A stretch of 64,000 nt of DNA. Origin: Nocardioides malaquae (GTDB taxonomy: Bacteria; Actinomycetota; Actinomycetes; Propionibacteriales; Nocardioidaceae). The stretch is from positions 1 through 64,000 of the forward strand of contig NZ_JADCSA010000007.1 of NCBI RefSeq assembly GCF_015070385.1, given 5' to 3'. The notes beneath the pieces are model-generated. The model was not told the origin of the DNA. It was given only the letters and a program-made list of their open reading frames with translations, and searched no databases. Position 1 is the first letter of the stretch; each line of letters begins with the position of its first letter. Of this stretch, positions 41,845 through 49,729 are shown piece after piece. The translations under genes were made by a program, and so were the position numbers.

Positions 41845-42534
41845 GTGCAGATCATCGGACTCATTGGCGGCATGAGCTGGGAATCCAGCGCGGTCTACTA
41901 CCAGCTCCTCAACGAGGGTGTCACCGAGCGCGTCGGCGGCCTCTCGTCAGCGAAGAGCGTGATGGCGTCGGTCGACTTCGCCGAGGTCACCGCCCTGCAG
42001 CTCGACGAGCAGTGGGACGGGGTCGCGGAGATCGTCTCCGAGGCCGCCCGCGCGGTCGAGCGCGCCGGCGCCGACTTCCTGCTGATGTGCACCACCGCCT
42101 TCCACCGCGTGGCCGAGCAGGTGCAGGACGCCGTGGACATCCCGCTGATCCACCTCGCCGACGTGGTCGCCGAGGCAGCCAAGGAGCACCGTCTCGAGTC
42201 CGTCGGACTGATCGGCACCAAGTTCTCGACCTCGCGCACCTTCTTCACCGACCGCATCGCCTCCCACGGCCTCGAGGTGAAGGTGCCCACCGAGGAGCAG
42301 CAGGACCTGCTCGACCGGGTCATCTACGACGAGCTGGTGCACGGCAAGGTCACCGACTCCTCGCGCCGCGAAGCCATCGCGATCATCGAGTCGCTGTGGG
42401 ACGCCGGCGCGGGTGGCGTGATCCTGGGCTGCACCGAGCTGGAGCTCCTGGTGAAGCAGTCCGACGTCGAGCTGCCCGTCTTCGCCTCCACCTCGCTGCA
42501 CGTCAAGGCCGCGCTCGACCGCGCCCTCGCCTGA
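41845..42534 (+). CDS. Aspartate/glutamate racemase family protein
   Basis: This 229-residue protein matches the two-cysteine amino acid racemase family: QIIGLIGGMSWESSAVYYQL at the N-terminus, the first catalytic cysteine in FLLMCTTAFHRVAEQ (about 83), HLADVVAEAAKEHRLESVGL, and the second cysteine in GGVILGCTELELLVKQSD (about 194). The usual CTN after the first cysteine is CTT here. Such enzymes racemise aspartate or related acids without cofactor. GTG 41845 follows CAGACT by seven bases. The last 32 bases overlap the convergent DUF4126 gene. Confidence 0.9.
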   Translation: MQIIGLIGGMSWESSAVYYQLLNEGVTERVGGLSSAKSVMASVDFAEVTALQLDEQWDGVAEIVSEAARAVERAGADFLLMCTTAFHRVAEQVQDAVDIPLIHLADVVAEAAKEHRLESVGLIGTKFSTSRTFFTDRIASHGLEVKVPTEEQQDLLDRVIYDELVHGKVTDSSRREAIAIIESLWDAGAGGVILGCTELELLVKQSDVELPVFASTSLHVKAALDRALA

Positions 42535-43090
42535 GCCTGCCCCACGACCAGACGGCCACCACGACAAGGCCGACGAGCAGCAGGAACGCCAGCACGGGCA
42601 GGAAGATGGCCGTGAGGGCGAGACCGACGCTGGCGGTGTCCTCCGCGGTCGAGACCACCGGCGCGCCCGCACCAAGGGTGCCGGCGTCGACCACGGGACG
42701 TACGGTCGCCTTCGTGGCATGCACGAGGAGCGCCACCACGACGCCCAGGGTGACCGAGACCCAGGCGTTGTCCTGCAGGAAGTCCCAGGACTCCTCCACG
42801 TCCTGGGCGGCGGTCGTCGCCGCGACGACGATGCCTGCGCTCGCGGGACGGATCGCCGTCTGGACCACGTCGTTGAAGGAGTCGACGATCGGCACCTTGT
42901 CGAGCACCACCTCGGTGGCCAGCAGCACGACACCGATGCCGATCGCCCACGGCGACTCGATCCACGCCCACGCCGGCGGCAGCGTGATGACGTCGGTGAA
43001 GCGCGCCACCAGCGCGACCACCAGGAAGGGGATGTAGGCGTTGAGCCCGGCCGCCGCTGAGAGCCCCAGACCGGTGAGGGTGGCGAGCAC
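42503..43090 (-). CDS. DUF4126 domain-containing membrane protein
   Basis: This 195-residue membrane protein belongs to DUF4126: LGLSAAAGLNAYIPFLVVAL, a WAIGIGVVLLATEVVLDKVP segment, VDSFNDVVQTAIRPASAGIV, a VTLGVVVALLVHATKATVRP helix and a C-terminal anchor LPVLAFLLLVGLVVVAVW. The function is unknown. GTG 43090 lies three bases after the MBL-hydrolase stop, making this the third gene of the ferritin operon. An iron-linked role is inference from that context. Confidence 0.87.
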   Translation of the reverse strand: MLATLTGLGLSAAAGLNAYIPFLVVALVARFTDVITLPPAWAWIESPWAIGIGVVLLATEVVLDKVPIVDSFNDVVQTAIRPASAGIVVAATTAAQDVEESWDFLQDNAWVSVTLGVVVALLVHATKATVRPVVDAGTLGAGAPVVSTAEDTASVGLALTAIFLPVLAFLLLVGLVVVAVWSWGRLRRGRGRARP

Positions 43091-43093
43091 GAC

Positions 43094-44035
43094 TCAGCTC
43101 GCGTCCGCCACGGCGCCCACCCACGGGTCGCTCGGTTGCCACAGCGACGGGAACGACAGGCGTACGCCGTCACGCTCGGCGTAACGGGTCAGGCGCTCCA
43201 TCGTGACGCCCAGGTCGTCGCCGGCGTAGGGCAGCGCCCGCAGCGGCCGGGTGAGCGGCCGGAAGAAGTCGTCGTGGTGGATCAGGACGACCCTGCGGGC
43301 ACCCACCCGCCCCACCGTCTCGTCCCAGTACTGCCGCGTGTAGTCCTCGCTCTGCACGCCCAGCTGGCCGACCCCCAGGTAGGCCACCTCGGCGCTGTGG
43401 CCCTCGAGCGCCCCTGGCACGCAGCCGGCACTGCCCTGGATGAGCAGCCGCCGACCGCTGGGGCGGTGGTGGAGGAGCGTCGACCACGCCTCGCCGCAGC
43501 GGTACGCCCGTGAGGACGCCCTGCGCGGCACCGGGGCCGTGACCTCGCCGGGGAAGCGGTCGGGCGGGCAGTGGGTGCCCTCGACGAGGGTGACCTCGAA
43601 GGAGCCGAGCTCGAGGGGCTCCCCGGCGGTCGCGGTGGTGATGCGATCCTCGGGCAGGCCGTGGCCGCGCGCCACGTGGGCGGTCGACCGGCCGCCGACG
43701 ACCCGCGCCCCGGTGCGCAGCGCCACCGTCGCGGAGTCCATGACGTGGTCGAAGTGGGTGTGCACCGGCAGCACCGCGTCGAGCCGGTCGATGCCGGCCA
43801 GCAGCAGCGCCTCATCGATGCGCGCCACGTCGGGCACGAGCCGACGCAGGGCGACCGAGGCCAGGCCCGGTCGGGAGAAGAACCCGTCGGTGAGCAGGCT
43901 CGAGGTGCCGTCGGTGACGTGCACCGTGCTCACCCCCAGCCACTGGACCCGGACCGGGGACCCCGCGTCCGCGACGGGCACGTCAGCGAGGTGGGCCCAG
44001 CGCGACAGGTCCGGGCGCCCCGGCCGGGGTCGCAC
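43094..44035 (-). CDS. MBL-fold metallohydrolase (UlaG/NAPE-PLD-like)
   Basis: This 313-residue protein has a metallo-beta-lactamase fold: VQWLGVSTVHVTDGTSSLLT (strand pair with the D of STVHVTD), metal site VLPVHTHFDHVMDSATVA (HxHxDH), GTHCPPDRFPGEV and a late RVVLIHHDDFFRPL. The overall layout is that of L-ascorbate-6-phosphate lactonase or NAPE-PLD relatives. The substrate is unknown. It starts with GTG three bases after the ferritin stop and ends three bases before the DUF4126 start, so it is firmly part of an iron-regulated operon. Confidence 0.87.
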   Translation of the reverse strand: MRPRPGRPDLSRWAHLADVPVADAGSPVRVQWLGVSTVHVTDGTSSLLTDGFFSRPGLASVALRRLVPDVARIDEALLLAGIDRLDAVLPVHTHFDHVMDSATVALRTGARVVGGRSTAHVARGHGLPEDRITTATAGEPLELGSFEVTLVEGTHCPPDRFPGEVTAPVPRRASSRAYRCGEAWSTLLHHRPSGRRLLIQGSAGCVPGALEGHSAEVAYLGVGQLGVQSEDYTRQYWDETVGRVGARRVVLIHHDDFFRPLTRPLRALPYAGDDLGVTMERLTRYAERDGVRLSFPSLWQPSDPWVGAVADAS

Positions 44036-44038
44036 GTC

Positions 44039-44551
44039 TCAGCCCGCCTCGGTGCCCGGGGAGGTCCGGCTGCCCAGCTCGGCGTCCAGGCGCAGGAGAC
44101 CGGGGCCGTCGTCGTTGATCATCTCGAGGCGGCCGATGAGCTCACGGACCGTGGCCTCCTCCTCGATCTGCTCCTCGATGAACCAGTTGAGCAGCGGACG
44201 GGAGTCGAGGTCGCCCTCGGCCTCCGACAGACGGTAGAGGGCCCGGATGGACTCCGACACCTTCGCCTCGTGGGCCAGCGCCGCCTGGAAGACCTCCAGC
44301 GGGGTGGTCGCGGTGACCTCGGGAGCCCCGAGGGTGCCGATGCGCGGGTGGTTGTCGCGGTCGGCGACGTGGTCGATGAACTTGTTGGCGTGCACGATCT
44401 CCTCGTCGGCCTGGGCGCGCAGCCACCCGGCCATGCCCGGGAGGTCGTGGATCTCCATCTCGATGGCCAGCTGCCGGTAGACCAGCGAGGCGTGGAACTC
44501 GAGGGTGATCTGCTGGTTGAACGCATCTTCGAGGGAGGCAGTGAGCTTCAT
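44039..44551 (-). CDS. Ferritin
   Basis: This 170-residue non-heme ferritin stores iron in a 24-subunit shell. Ferroxidase ligands are in NQQITLEFHASLVYRQLAIE (first helix Glu), AQADEEIVHANKFIDHVADR (ExxH) and ALAHEAKVSESIRAL with WFIEEQIEEEATVRELIGRL. The length and order fit bacterial FtnA/BfrB. TACAGT seven bases before ATG 44551 makes it leaderless, and an iron-box palindrome lies just upstream of the expected -35, where IdeR activates ferritin in mycobacteria. It heads an operon with the MBL hydrolase and DUF4126 genes. Confidence 0.94.
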   Translation of the reverse strand: MKLTASLEDAFNQQITLEFHASLVYRQLAIEMEIHDLPGMAGWLRAQADEEIVHANKFIDHVADRDNHPRIGTLGAPEVTATTPLEVFQAALAHEAKVSESIRALYRLSEAEGDLDSRPLLNWFIEEQIEEEATVRELIGRLEMINDDGPGLLRLDAELGSRTSPGTEAG

Positions 44552-44558
44552 GCGGGTC

Positions 44559-44564
44559 ACTGTA
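44559..44564 (-). promoter_or_regulatory. -10 element of leaderless ferritin promoter
   Basis: On the minus strand, TACAGT is followed by GACCCGC and then ATG 44551. Confidence 0.55.
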
Positions 44565-44590
44565 GGCCGGTCCGGGTCACGGCGCAGCGA

Positions 44591-44605
44591 AGGCAAGTCT
44601 TGCCT
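44591..44605 (-). promoter_or_regulatory. Iron box (DtxR/IdeR-like operator) upstream of ferritin
   Basis: AGGCAAG-A-CTTGCCT is a perfect seven-base dyad on one central base. It aligns with the core of the IdeR/DmdR consensus (AGGTTAG-G-CTAACCT), keeping AGG...CCT. It lies 27 bases upstream of the ferritin -10, beside the expected -35, a position suited to activation by the iron-loaded regulator. Confidence 0.65.
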
Positions 44606-44681
44606 CACCCTCGCCCAGGGCGTACGAGGGTGCGGCCGGCCCACCGGGGCCGACGAATCCGGTTGCGGGGCCTTCGACCCG

Positions 44682-44687
44682 TAGGAT
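44682..44687 (+). promoter_or_regulatory. -10 element of typA promoter
   Basis: TAGGAT lies 58 bases before ATG 44746. Unlike most neighbours, this gene would then have an untranslated leader. Confidence 0.35.
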
Positions 44688-44745
44688 GGATCGGCTTCCC
44701 GTTCGGGCGGCCGATCCCGAGATCTGAAAGTGATGCCCCACGCTC

Positions 44746-46638
44746 ATGACTGCTCTTCGCAGGAACGACCTGCGCAACGTCGCCATCGTCGCGCACGTCG
44801 ACCACGGAAAGACGACCCTGGTCGACGCCATGCTCCGTCAGGGCGGCGCCTTCTCCGAACGTGAGGCGGAGAACGTCGCGGAGCGCGTGATGGACTCCGG
44901 CGACCTGGAGCGGGAGAAGGGCATCACCATCCTCGCCAAGAACACCGCCGTGCGGTACGCGGGCCCCAGCGCCCCCGACGGCATGGTCATCAACATCATC
45001 GACACCCCCGGCCACGCCGACTTCGGTGGCGAGGTCGAGCGCGGTCTGTCGATGGTCGACGGCATCGTGCTGCTGGTCGACGCCTCCGAGGGTCCGCTCC
45101 CCCAGACCCGCTTCGTGCTGCGCAAGGCGCTCAACGCCGACAAGCCGGTCGTGCTGGTCGTCAACAAGGTCGACCGCGGCGACGCCCGCATCGACGAGGT
45201 CGTCGACGAGACCTACGAGCTCTTCATGGACCTGCTCGACGACAGCCACAGCGCCGAGGCGCTCGACTTCCCGGTGCTCTACGCCTCGGGCAAGGCCGGC
45301 ATCGCCTCCACCGTGAAGCCGGAGAACGCGACCCTCCCGGAGGGTGACAACCTCGAGCCGCTCTTCAAGACGATCCTCGAGACCATCCCGGCCCCCACCT
45401 ACACCGAGGGTGCGCCGCTGCAGGCCCACGTCACCAACCTCGACTCCTCCCCCTTCCTGGGCCGCCTGGCGCTGCTGCGCATCCACCAGGGTGAGCTCCG
45501 CAAGGGCCAGACCGTCGCCTGGATGCGCGGCGACGGCACCGTGAAGAACGTCAAGATCTCCGAGCTCCTCGTGACCGAGGGCCTCGAGCGCGTGCCCGGC
45601 GAGTGGGCCGGCCCCGGCGACATCGTCGCGATCGCGGGCATCCCCGAGATCATGATCGGCGAGACCATCGCCGACGCCGAGAACCCGGTGGCCCTGCCGC
45701 TGATCACCGTCGACGAGCCCGCCATCTCGATGACGATCGGCACCAACACCTCGCCGCTGGCCGGCCGGGTCAAGGGCTCGAAGGTCACCGCCCGCCTGGT
45801 CAAGGACCGCCTCGACGCCGAGCTCGTCGGCAACGTCTCGCTGCGCGTCCTGCCCACCGAGCGCCCCGACGCCTGGGAGGTCCAGGGCCGTGGCGAGCTC
45901 GCGCTGGCCATCCTGGTCGAGCAGATGCGTCGCGAGGGCTACGAGCTCACCGTGGGCAAGCCGCAGGTGGTCACGAAGGTCATCGACGGCAAGGTGCACG
46001 AGCCCGTCGAGCGCCTCACCATCGACGCGCCCGAGGAGTACCTGGGCCCGATCACCGAGCTCCTCGCCAACCGCAAGGGCCGCATGGAGGGCATGACCAA
46101 CCACGGCACCGGCTGGATCCGCATGGAGTTCGTCGTGCCGGCCCGTGGCCTCATCGGCTTCCGCACCGAGTTCATGACGATCACCCGCGGCACCGGCATG
46201 GCCGCCCACGTCTTCGAGGAGTACCAGCCGTGGGCCGGCGAGATCCGCTCGCGCGCCTCGGGCTCCCTGGTCGCCGACCGCGCCGGCGCCGCGACCGCGT
46301 ACGCAATGACGTCGCTGCAGGAGCGCGGCACGATGTTCCTCGAGCCCACCACCGAGGTCTACGAGGGCATGATCGTCGGCGAGAACTCGCGCGCCGACGA
46401 CATGGACGTCAACATCACCAAGGAGAAGCAGCAGACCAACATCCGCTCCGCCACCTCCGACAACTTCGAGAAGCTGATCCCGCCGAAGAAGCTGTCGCTG
46501 GAGCAGTGCCTGGAGTTCTGCCGCGAGGACGAGTGCGTCGAGGTCACGCCGGAGACCGTGCGCATCCGCAAGGTCGTGCTCAACGCCGGTGAGCGCGCCA
46601 AGACCGCGTCGCGCGCCCGCAAGGCCGCCAAGGGCTGA
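44746..46638 (+). CDS. typA: Translational GTPase TypA/BipA
   Basis: This 630-residue ribosome-binding GTPase has the EF-G-like N-terminus: G1 IVAHVDHGKTTLVDAML, G2 in LEREKGITILAKNTAV, G3 INIIDTPGHADFGGEVERGL, G4 VVNKVDRGDAR and G5 near VLYASGKAGIAS. The beta-barrel domain, domain V (GRMEGMTNHGTGWIRMEFVV) and the BipA-specific C-terminal domain (DNFEKLIPPKKLSLEQCLEF) follow. It aids ribosome assembly and stress adaptation. The gene is divergent from the ferritin operon and ends at a 41-bp palindrome. Confidence 0.96.
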   Translation: MTALRRNDLRNVAIVAHVDHGKTTLVDAMLRQGGAFSEREAENVAERVMDSGDLEREKGITILAKNTAVRYAGPSAPDGMVINIIDTPGHADFGGEVERGLSMVDGIVLLVDASEGPLPQTRFVLRKALNADKPVVLVVNKVDRGDARIDEVVDETYELFMDLLDDSHSAEALDFPVLYASGKAGIASTVKPENATLPEGDNLEPLFKTILETIPAPTYTEGAPLQAHVTNLDSSPFLGRLALLRIHQGELRKGQTVAWMRGDGTVKNVKISELLVTEGLERVPGEWAGPGDIVAIAGIPEIMIGETIADAENPVALPLITVDEPAISMTIGTNTSPLAGRVKGSKVTARLVKDRLDAELVGNVSLRVLPTERPDAWEVQGRGELALAILVEQMRREGYELTVGKPQVVTKVIDGKVHEPVERLTIDAPEEYLGPITELLANRKGRMEGMTNHGTGWIRMEFVVPARGLIGFRTEFMTITRGTGMAAHVFEEYQPWAGEIRSRASGSLVADRAGAATAYAMTSLQERGTMFLEPTTEVYEGMIVGENSRADDMDVNITKEKQQTNIRSATSDNFEKLIPPKKLSLEQCLEFCREDECVEVTPETVRIRKVVLNAGERAKTASRARKAAKG

Positions 46639-46664
46639 CCGTAGCCCGGGTCACGCCCCCGCAG

Positions 46665-46705
46665 ACGACGGAGCCCTTCAGCCACTGGCTGAAGGGCTCC
46701 GTCGT
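46665..46705. terminator. Near-perfect 41-bp palindrome after typA
   Basis: ACGACGGAGCCCTTCAGCCA and its exact complement flank a single base. It lies between typA and the convergent lipoprotein gene. A strong hairpin with a weak TT after one side suggests a bidirectional terminator. Confidence 0.75.
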
Positions 46706-46715
46706 TCATGCCTGG

Positions 46716-46743
46716 GTCACTCGGAGTCGAGTCACTCGGAGTC
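46716..46743. repeat. 15-base tandem duplication at a stop codon
   Basis: GTCACTCGGAGTC occurs twice, 15 bases apart. The duplicated copy lies just beyond the lipoprotein gene's stop and repeats the last codons plus stop. Confidence 0.6.
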
Positions 46744-47118
46744 GGGCAGCTCCATGTCGGGCAGCTCGGGCATCTCGGACTCGAGGTCGCCCATCATCTC
46801 CTCGACGCACGTCTTCGACGCCTTCTCGATGACCTCCTCGTCCTCCTTCGAGGCCTCGTAGTCCTCGTCCTCGTCGACGACGGCCTGCACGGCCTCGGTC
46901 GAGAGGTCGTCGTAGGTGTTGTCGGTCAGGCAGTCCAGGAAGTCCTTCGAGGCGGCGTCGTCGGCGGCGCTCCCGCCCTGCTCGTCCATGTTCGCCGACA
47001 GGGCGTCGCGGTACTCGTCCTTCGACGGCTTGCCGCCGAGCGCGGAGCAGCCGACCGCGGAGACCGCCAGGGTGGCGGTGAGTGCGGCCGCTGCGACGCG
47101 GCGGGTGAGGTGACGCAT
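46732..47118 (-). CDS. Small acidic lipoprotein of unknown function
   Basis: This 128-residue protein has a signal peptide (MRHLTRRVAAAALTATLAVS) and a lipobox AVGC. The mature part is strongly acidic and helical: SKDEYRDALSANMDEQGG, KDFLDCLTDNTYDDLSTEAV, VVDEDEDYEASKEDEEVIEK and a methionine/aspartate-rich end (MPELPDMELPDSE). Two more cysteines (LDCLTD and KTCVEEM) may form a disulfide. No family was recognised; many actinobacterial lipoproteins look like this. It is convergent with typA. Confidence 0.75.
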   Translation of the reverse strand: MRHLTRRVAAAALTATLAVSAVGCSALGGKPSKDEYRDALSANMDEQGGSAADDAASKDFLDCLTDNTYDDLSTEAVQAVVDEDEDYEASKEDEEVIEKASKTCVEEMMGDLESEMPELPDMELPDSE

Positions 47119-47231
47119 GGTGTTCCCCCGTTCTGGCGACGAGACCGTCCCGCCACCTTCGCCGTGACGGTAGAGCAGGACGGCCGTGGCCGGCTCGGAG
47201 GGGTCCAGCCCTCGGGCGGGTGAGCGGCGTC

Positions 47232-47846
47232 TCAGCCGACTCGCAGCACGGTCACCGCGAAGTCGGAGTCGTCCTCGAAGGGGTCCAGGTGCCAGGTCGA
47301 GAACCGGTGCTCGACCCGGGCCACGCCGGCCTCGGCGAGCTCGGCCAGGTCGGCGTCGTAACGCTCGAACGGGTAGTGGTCGTCGCGCCGGAAGCCGAGC
47401 ACCAGGCGTCCGCCGGGGCGTACGACCGCGCAGAGGTTCGCCAGGACCGTACGCTCCGTGCCCGGCGCCAGGAAGACCATCACGTTGCCGGCGCTCACGG
47501 CCAGGTCGACGGGGCTGCCCCCGACGTCGGCGACGGTGAGCTGGCTCAGGTCGACGACGTCGAACTGCGGGCCGGGGTGGTCGGCGCGGGCCGCCTCGAC
47601 GAGCACCGGGTCGGCGTCGAGGCCCACCACGGTGTGACCGCGGCGCGCCAGGGCGCCGGCCAGCCGGCCGGGGCCGCAGCCGGCGTCAAGGATCCGCGCT
47701 CCCCGCTCCGCCATCGCGTCGACGAAGCGCGCCTCGCCCTCGAGGTCGGCGCCCTCGGCGGCGAGCGTGCGGAAACGGTCGACGTACCACTGCGAGTGGT
47801 TGTCGTCGGTGTCGGTGAACCAGCGGGGTCGGGATGCCTCGGTCAT
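47232..47846 (-). CDS. Class I SAM-dependent methyltransferase
   Basis: This 204-residue protein has the seven-strand Rossmann methyltransferase pattern: AERGARILDAGCGPGRLAGAL (motif I, about 47-67), TVVGLDADPVLVEAARADHP (acidic residue after strand 2), FDVVDLSQLTV, and AVSAGNVMVFLAPGTERTVL followed by VVRPGGRLVLGFRRDDHYPF. Its N-terminus WFTDTDDNHSQWYVDRFRTL is typical of small actinobacterial methyltransferases. The substrate is unknown. ATG 47846 is preferred because the family starts here, although the frame is open further upstream into the VOC gene. Confidence 0.88.
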   Translation of the reverse strand: MTEASRPRWFTDTDDNHSQWYVDRFRTLAAEGADLEGEARFVDAMAERGARILDAGCGPGRLAGALARRGHTVVGLDADPVLVEAARADHPGPQFDVVDLSQLTVADVGGSPVDLAVSAGNVMVFLAPGTERTVLANLCAVVRPGGRLVLGFRRDDHYPFERYDADLAELAEAGVARVEHRFSTWHLDPFEDDSDFAVTVLRVG

Positions 47847-47875
47847 GGCCCCATCCTCGCCCACGACCCCAGACG

Positions 47876-48127
47876 TCAGGCCCGGTCGATCTCCTGCTCG
47901 CTGCGCAGGATGCAGAACTCGTTGCCCTCGGGGTCGGCCAGCACGACCCAGCCGGTGCCGGGACCGTACTTCCCGCGGAGGTCGGCCACCTGGGTGGCGC
48001 ACTCCTCGTCGCCGGGCGCGTTGGGGTCGTCGGGGTCCTCGACGTAGCCGAGGAGCTCCTTCCACCACCGGGCGAGCGCGTAGGCGTTGGCGCAGTCGAC
48101 CGAGGTGTGCGAGACGAAGGAGGTCAT
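47876..48127 (-). CDS. VOC family protein, internally shortened
   Basis: This 83-residue frame starts like an actinobacterial VOC (glyoxalase-fold) protein, MTSFVSHTSVDCANAYALAR with WWKELLGYVEDPDDPNAPGD, and ends like one, TGWVVLADPEGNEFCILRSE. The middle of the fold is missing: as I remember the family, about 40 residues between EECA and GPGTGW, including the central metal-binding strands, are absent, and the frame is kept. It is probably non-functional alone or reduced to half a module. It lies 29 bases upstream of the methyltransferase gene on the same strand. Confidence 0.7.
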   Translation of the reverse strand: MTSFVSHTSVDCANAYALARWWKELLGYVEDPDDPNAPGDEECATQVADLRGKYGPGTGWVVLADPEGNEFCILRSEQEIDRA

Positions 48128-48176
48128 GGCGCCACGCTAGGGCTCCATCGGTGCGAGCGACACCCCCTCGCTCTCG

Positions 48177-48536
48177 TCACTGACGCGGTCGACCGCCCGC
48201 CGCGCGGGCACAGTCGATGCACTCGGTCGCCACCGGACGCGCCTCCAACCGGGCTGCAGCGATGGGTCCGCCGCAGGAGCGACACGTGCCCCAGGTGCCG
48301 TCGGCCAGCCGGGTCAGGGCGGAGTCGACGGCGCCGAGGTGCTCCTCGGCCTGCCGCACCAGCGCCGCGATCTGTGAGCGCTCGAAGGCGATCGTGGCGC
48401 CCTCGGGGTCGTGCTCGTCGTCGGCGTTGGTGTCCTTCGAGGCCGCGACCACCGCGTCGTGGTCACCGGTCAGGGCGGCCAGGCGGCGCAGCGTACGGCG
48501 TCGCTCGTCCTCCAGCTGTGCGCGTACGTCCTCCAT
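48177..48536 (-). CDS. TraR/DksA C4-type zinc finger protein
   Basis: This 119-residue protein has an N-terminal coiled coil (MEDVRAQLEDERRRTLRRLA, and DPEGATIAFERSQIAALVRQ) and a C-terminal four-cysteine zinc finger, GTCRSCGGPIAAARLEARPV then ECIDC. DksA/TraR proteins enter the RNA polymerase secondary channel; actinobacterial members are mostly uncharacterised and lack a clear DxxDxA tip, as seems to be the case here. It is divergent from a small unknown gene. Confidence 0.88.
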   Translation of the reverse strand: MEDVRAQLEDERRRTLRRLAALTGDHDAVVAASKDTNADDEHDPEGATIAFERSQIAALVRQAEEHLGAVDSALTRLADGTWGTCRSCGGPIAAARLEARPVATECIDCARAAGGRPRQ

Positions 48537-48573
48537 CCGGCCAGTCTCCCCGGCTCCGCAACCGCCGGCGCGT

Positions 48574-48579
48574 CACGAT
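48574..48579 (+). promoter_or_regulatory. -10-like hexamer of the small gene at 48586
   Basis: CACGAT lies six bases before ATG 48586, with leaderless spacing. Confidence 0.35.
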
Positions 48580-48585
48580 GGGGCC

Positions 48586-48870
48586 ATGACCGTCTTCCTG
48601 GCTTGGACCTCCGACGTGGTGACGCCCGAGGAGGTCGGCCGTCTGGAGGGTCCGTGGCGGGAGGTACGCCCGGTCGCGCCCGGGCTGCTGCTCGTCGAGA
48701 GCGACGAGACGCTGTCGCCCGTCTACCACGCGTTGAAGTGGTCGCTGACCGAGGGCGCGGCGCTCGTCGTCACCCCGGTGCTGGAGCGCCCCAAGCTCAA
48801 GGGCGTGGCGCCGGGCACGACCACCTGGCTGCGCGAACGCACCCCGAAGAGCCTCGACCCCGCCGACTGA
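48586..48870 (+). CDS. Small conserved-looking protein of unknown function
   Basis: This 94-residue soluble protein (MTVFLAWTSDVVTPEEVGRL, LLLVESDETLSPVYHALKWS, ALVVTPVLERPKLKGVAPGT) has no recognised domain. The pattern of beta strands and helices, and the codon use, are like those of neighbours, so it is probably real. It is divergent from the DksA-like gene and convergent with the next unknown gene. Confidence 0.6.
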   Translation: MTVFLAWTSDVVTPEEVGRLEGPWREVRPVAPGLLLVESDETLSPVYHALKWSLTEGAALVVTPVLERPKLKGVAPGTTTWLRERTPKSLDPAD

Positions 48871-48888
48871 GCGAGGCGGTGGGCCTCG

Positions 48889-49266
48889 TCAGCCCGCCAC
48901 CAGCTCCTCGCCCACCAGCACGCTCGAACGGGTCGCGAACCCCTGGCAGCGGAAACCCCGCAGCCCCAGCTCGAGCCCCTCGTCGATCCCGACGACCAGA
49001 CCCGTGCCGTAACGGGCGTCGAGCTCGCGGGCGAGGTCGTCGTAGACCCGCTCGGCCACGTTGAGCTCGGCGAAGGAACCGGCAGCGGCCACCGCGTCGA
49101 CGGCCGCCCGCAGGCGCAACCCGTCCTCGTACGCGACGGGGTCACCGATGCGCGCCCGCAGCAGCGCCTCGGTGTCGGCGCCCGGACCGGGGGTGCGCCA
49201 CGAGCGCTCCACGAAGCCGCGCAACAGCGACAGGCGGGTCTGCTCCGGCAGGTCGAGGTACCGCAT
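48889..49266 (-). CDS. Protein of unknown function, 125 residues
   Basis: This soluble, mainly helical protein reads MRYLDLPEQTRLSLLRGFVE, then TEALLRARIGDPVAYEDGLR, GSFAELNVAERVYDDLAREL and a C-terminal VVGIDEGLELGLRGFRCQGF. No motif was recognised. GGAG lies about eight bases before ATG 49266. Codon use matches its neighbours. Confidence 0.55.
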   Translation of the reverse strand: MRYLDLPEQTRLSLLRGFVERSWRTPGPGADTEALLRARIGDPVAYEDGLRLRAAVDAVAAAGSFAELNVAERVYDDLARELDARYGTGLVVGIDEGLELGLRGFRCQGFATRSSVLVGEELVAG

Positions 49267-49326
49267 GGTGGCTCCTGGAGTCCAGTGGTTCCTTCCGACC
49301 GTACGCCTGCTCGCCGGGGTCTTAGT

Positions 49327-49354
49327 GCGGATTCGGTCAACTGACTCGATCCGC
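49327..49354. terminator. Imperfect 28-bp palindrome after the DUF2200 gene
   Basis: GCGGATTCGGTCA and TGACTCGATCCGC pair at ten of thirteen positions around AC. It lies downstream of the leftward DUF2200 gene and is a possible terminator without a U-tract. Confidence 0.4.
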
Positions 49355-49384
49355 CACCCGGGGCGCCACGGGTCGCCACGAGAG

Positions 49385-49729
49385 TCAGGCGCGCAGCACC
49401 TTCTCCATGGGACGCCCCTTCGCGATCTCGTCCACGAGCTTGTCGAGGTAGCGGATCCTCCGCATCAGCGGGTCGTCGATCTCGGTGATCCGCACCCCGC
49501 AGATGCTCCCGGTGATGAGCTCGGCGGCGGGGTTGAGCTCAGCGGCTGCGAAGAACTCCTCGAACGTCGTGCCCGACTCGAGGTGGTGACGCAGCGTCGC
49601 CTCGTCGAAGCCGGTCAGCCAGCAGATCGCCCGGTCGACCTCGTCAGCCGAGCGCCCTTTGCGCTCGACCTTCTTCACGTAGAGGGGGTAGACGTCGGCC
49701 ACGGGCAGGCCGAAGATCCGGTGACTCAT
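49385..49729 (-). CDS. DUF2200 domain-containing protein
   Basis: This 114-residue protein matches DUF2200 closely: HRIFGLPVADVYPLYVKKVE, RKGRSADEVDRAICWLTGFD, GTTFEEFFAAAELNPAAELI and TGSICGVRITEIDDPLMRRI with a YLDKLVDEIAKGRPMEKVLR tail. The function is unknown; related entries occur in many bacteria. The ATG overlaps the stop of the upstream membrane-protein gene by four bases (ATGA), so the two are co-translated. Confidence 0.9.
   Translation of the reverse strand: MSHRIFGLPVADVYPLYVKKVERKGRSADEVDRAICWLTGFDEATLRHHLESGTTFEEFFAAAELNPAAELITGSICGVRITEIDDPLMRRIRYLDKLVDEIAKGRPMEKVLRA

Noticed and set aside
46716-46743. Duplicated 15-base block as an attachment site or target-site duplication
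   Set aside because: The copies are adjacent, with no inserted element between them; slippage in a coding end is simpler.
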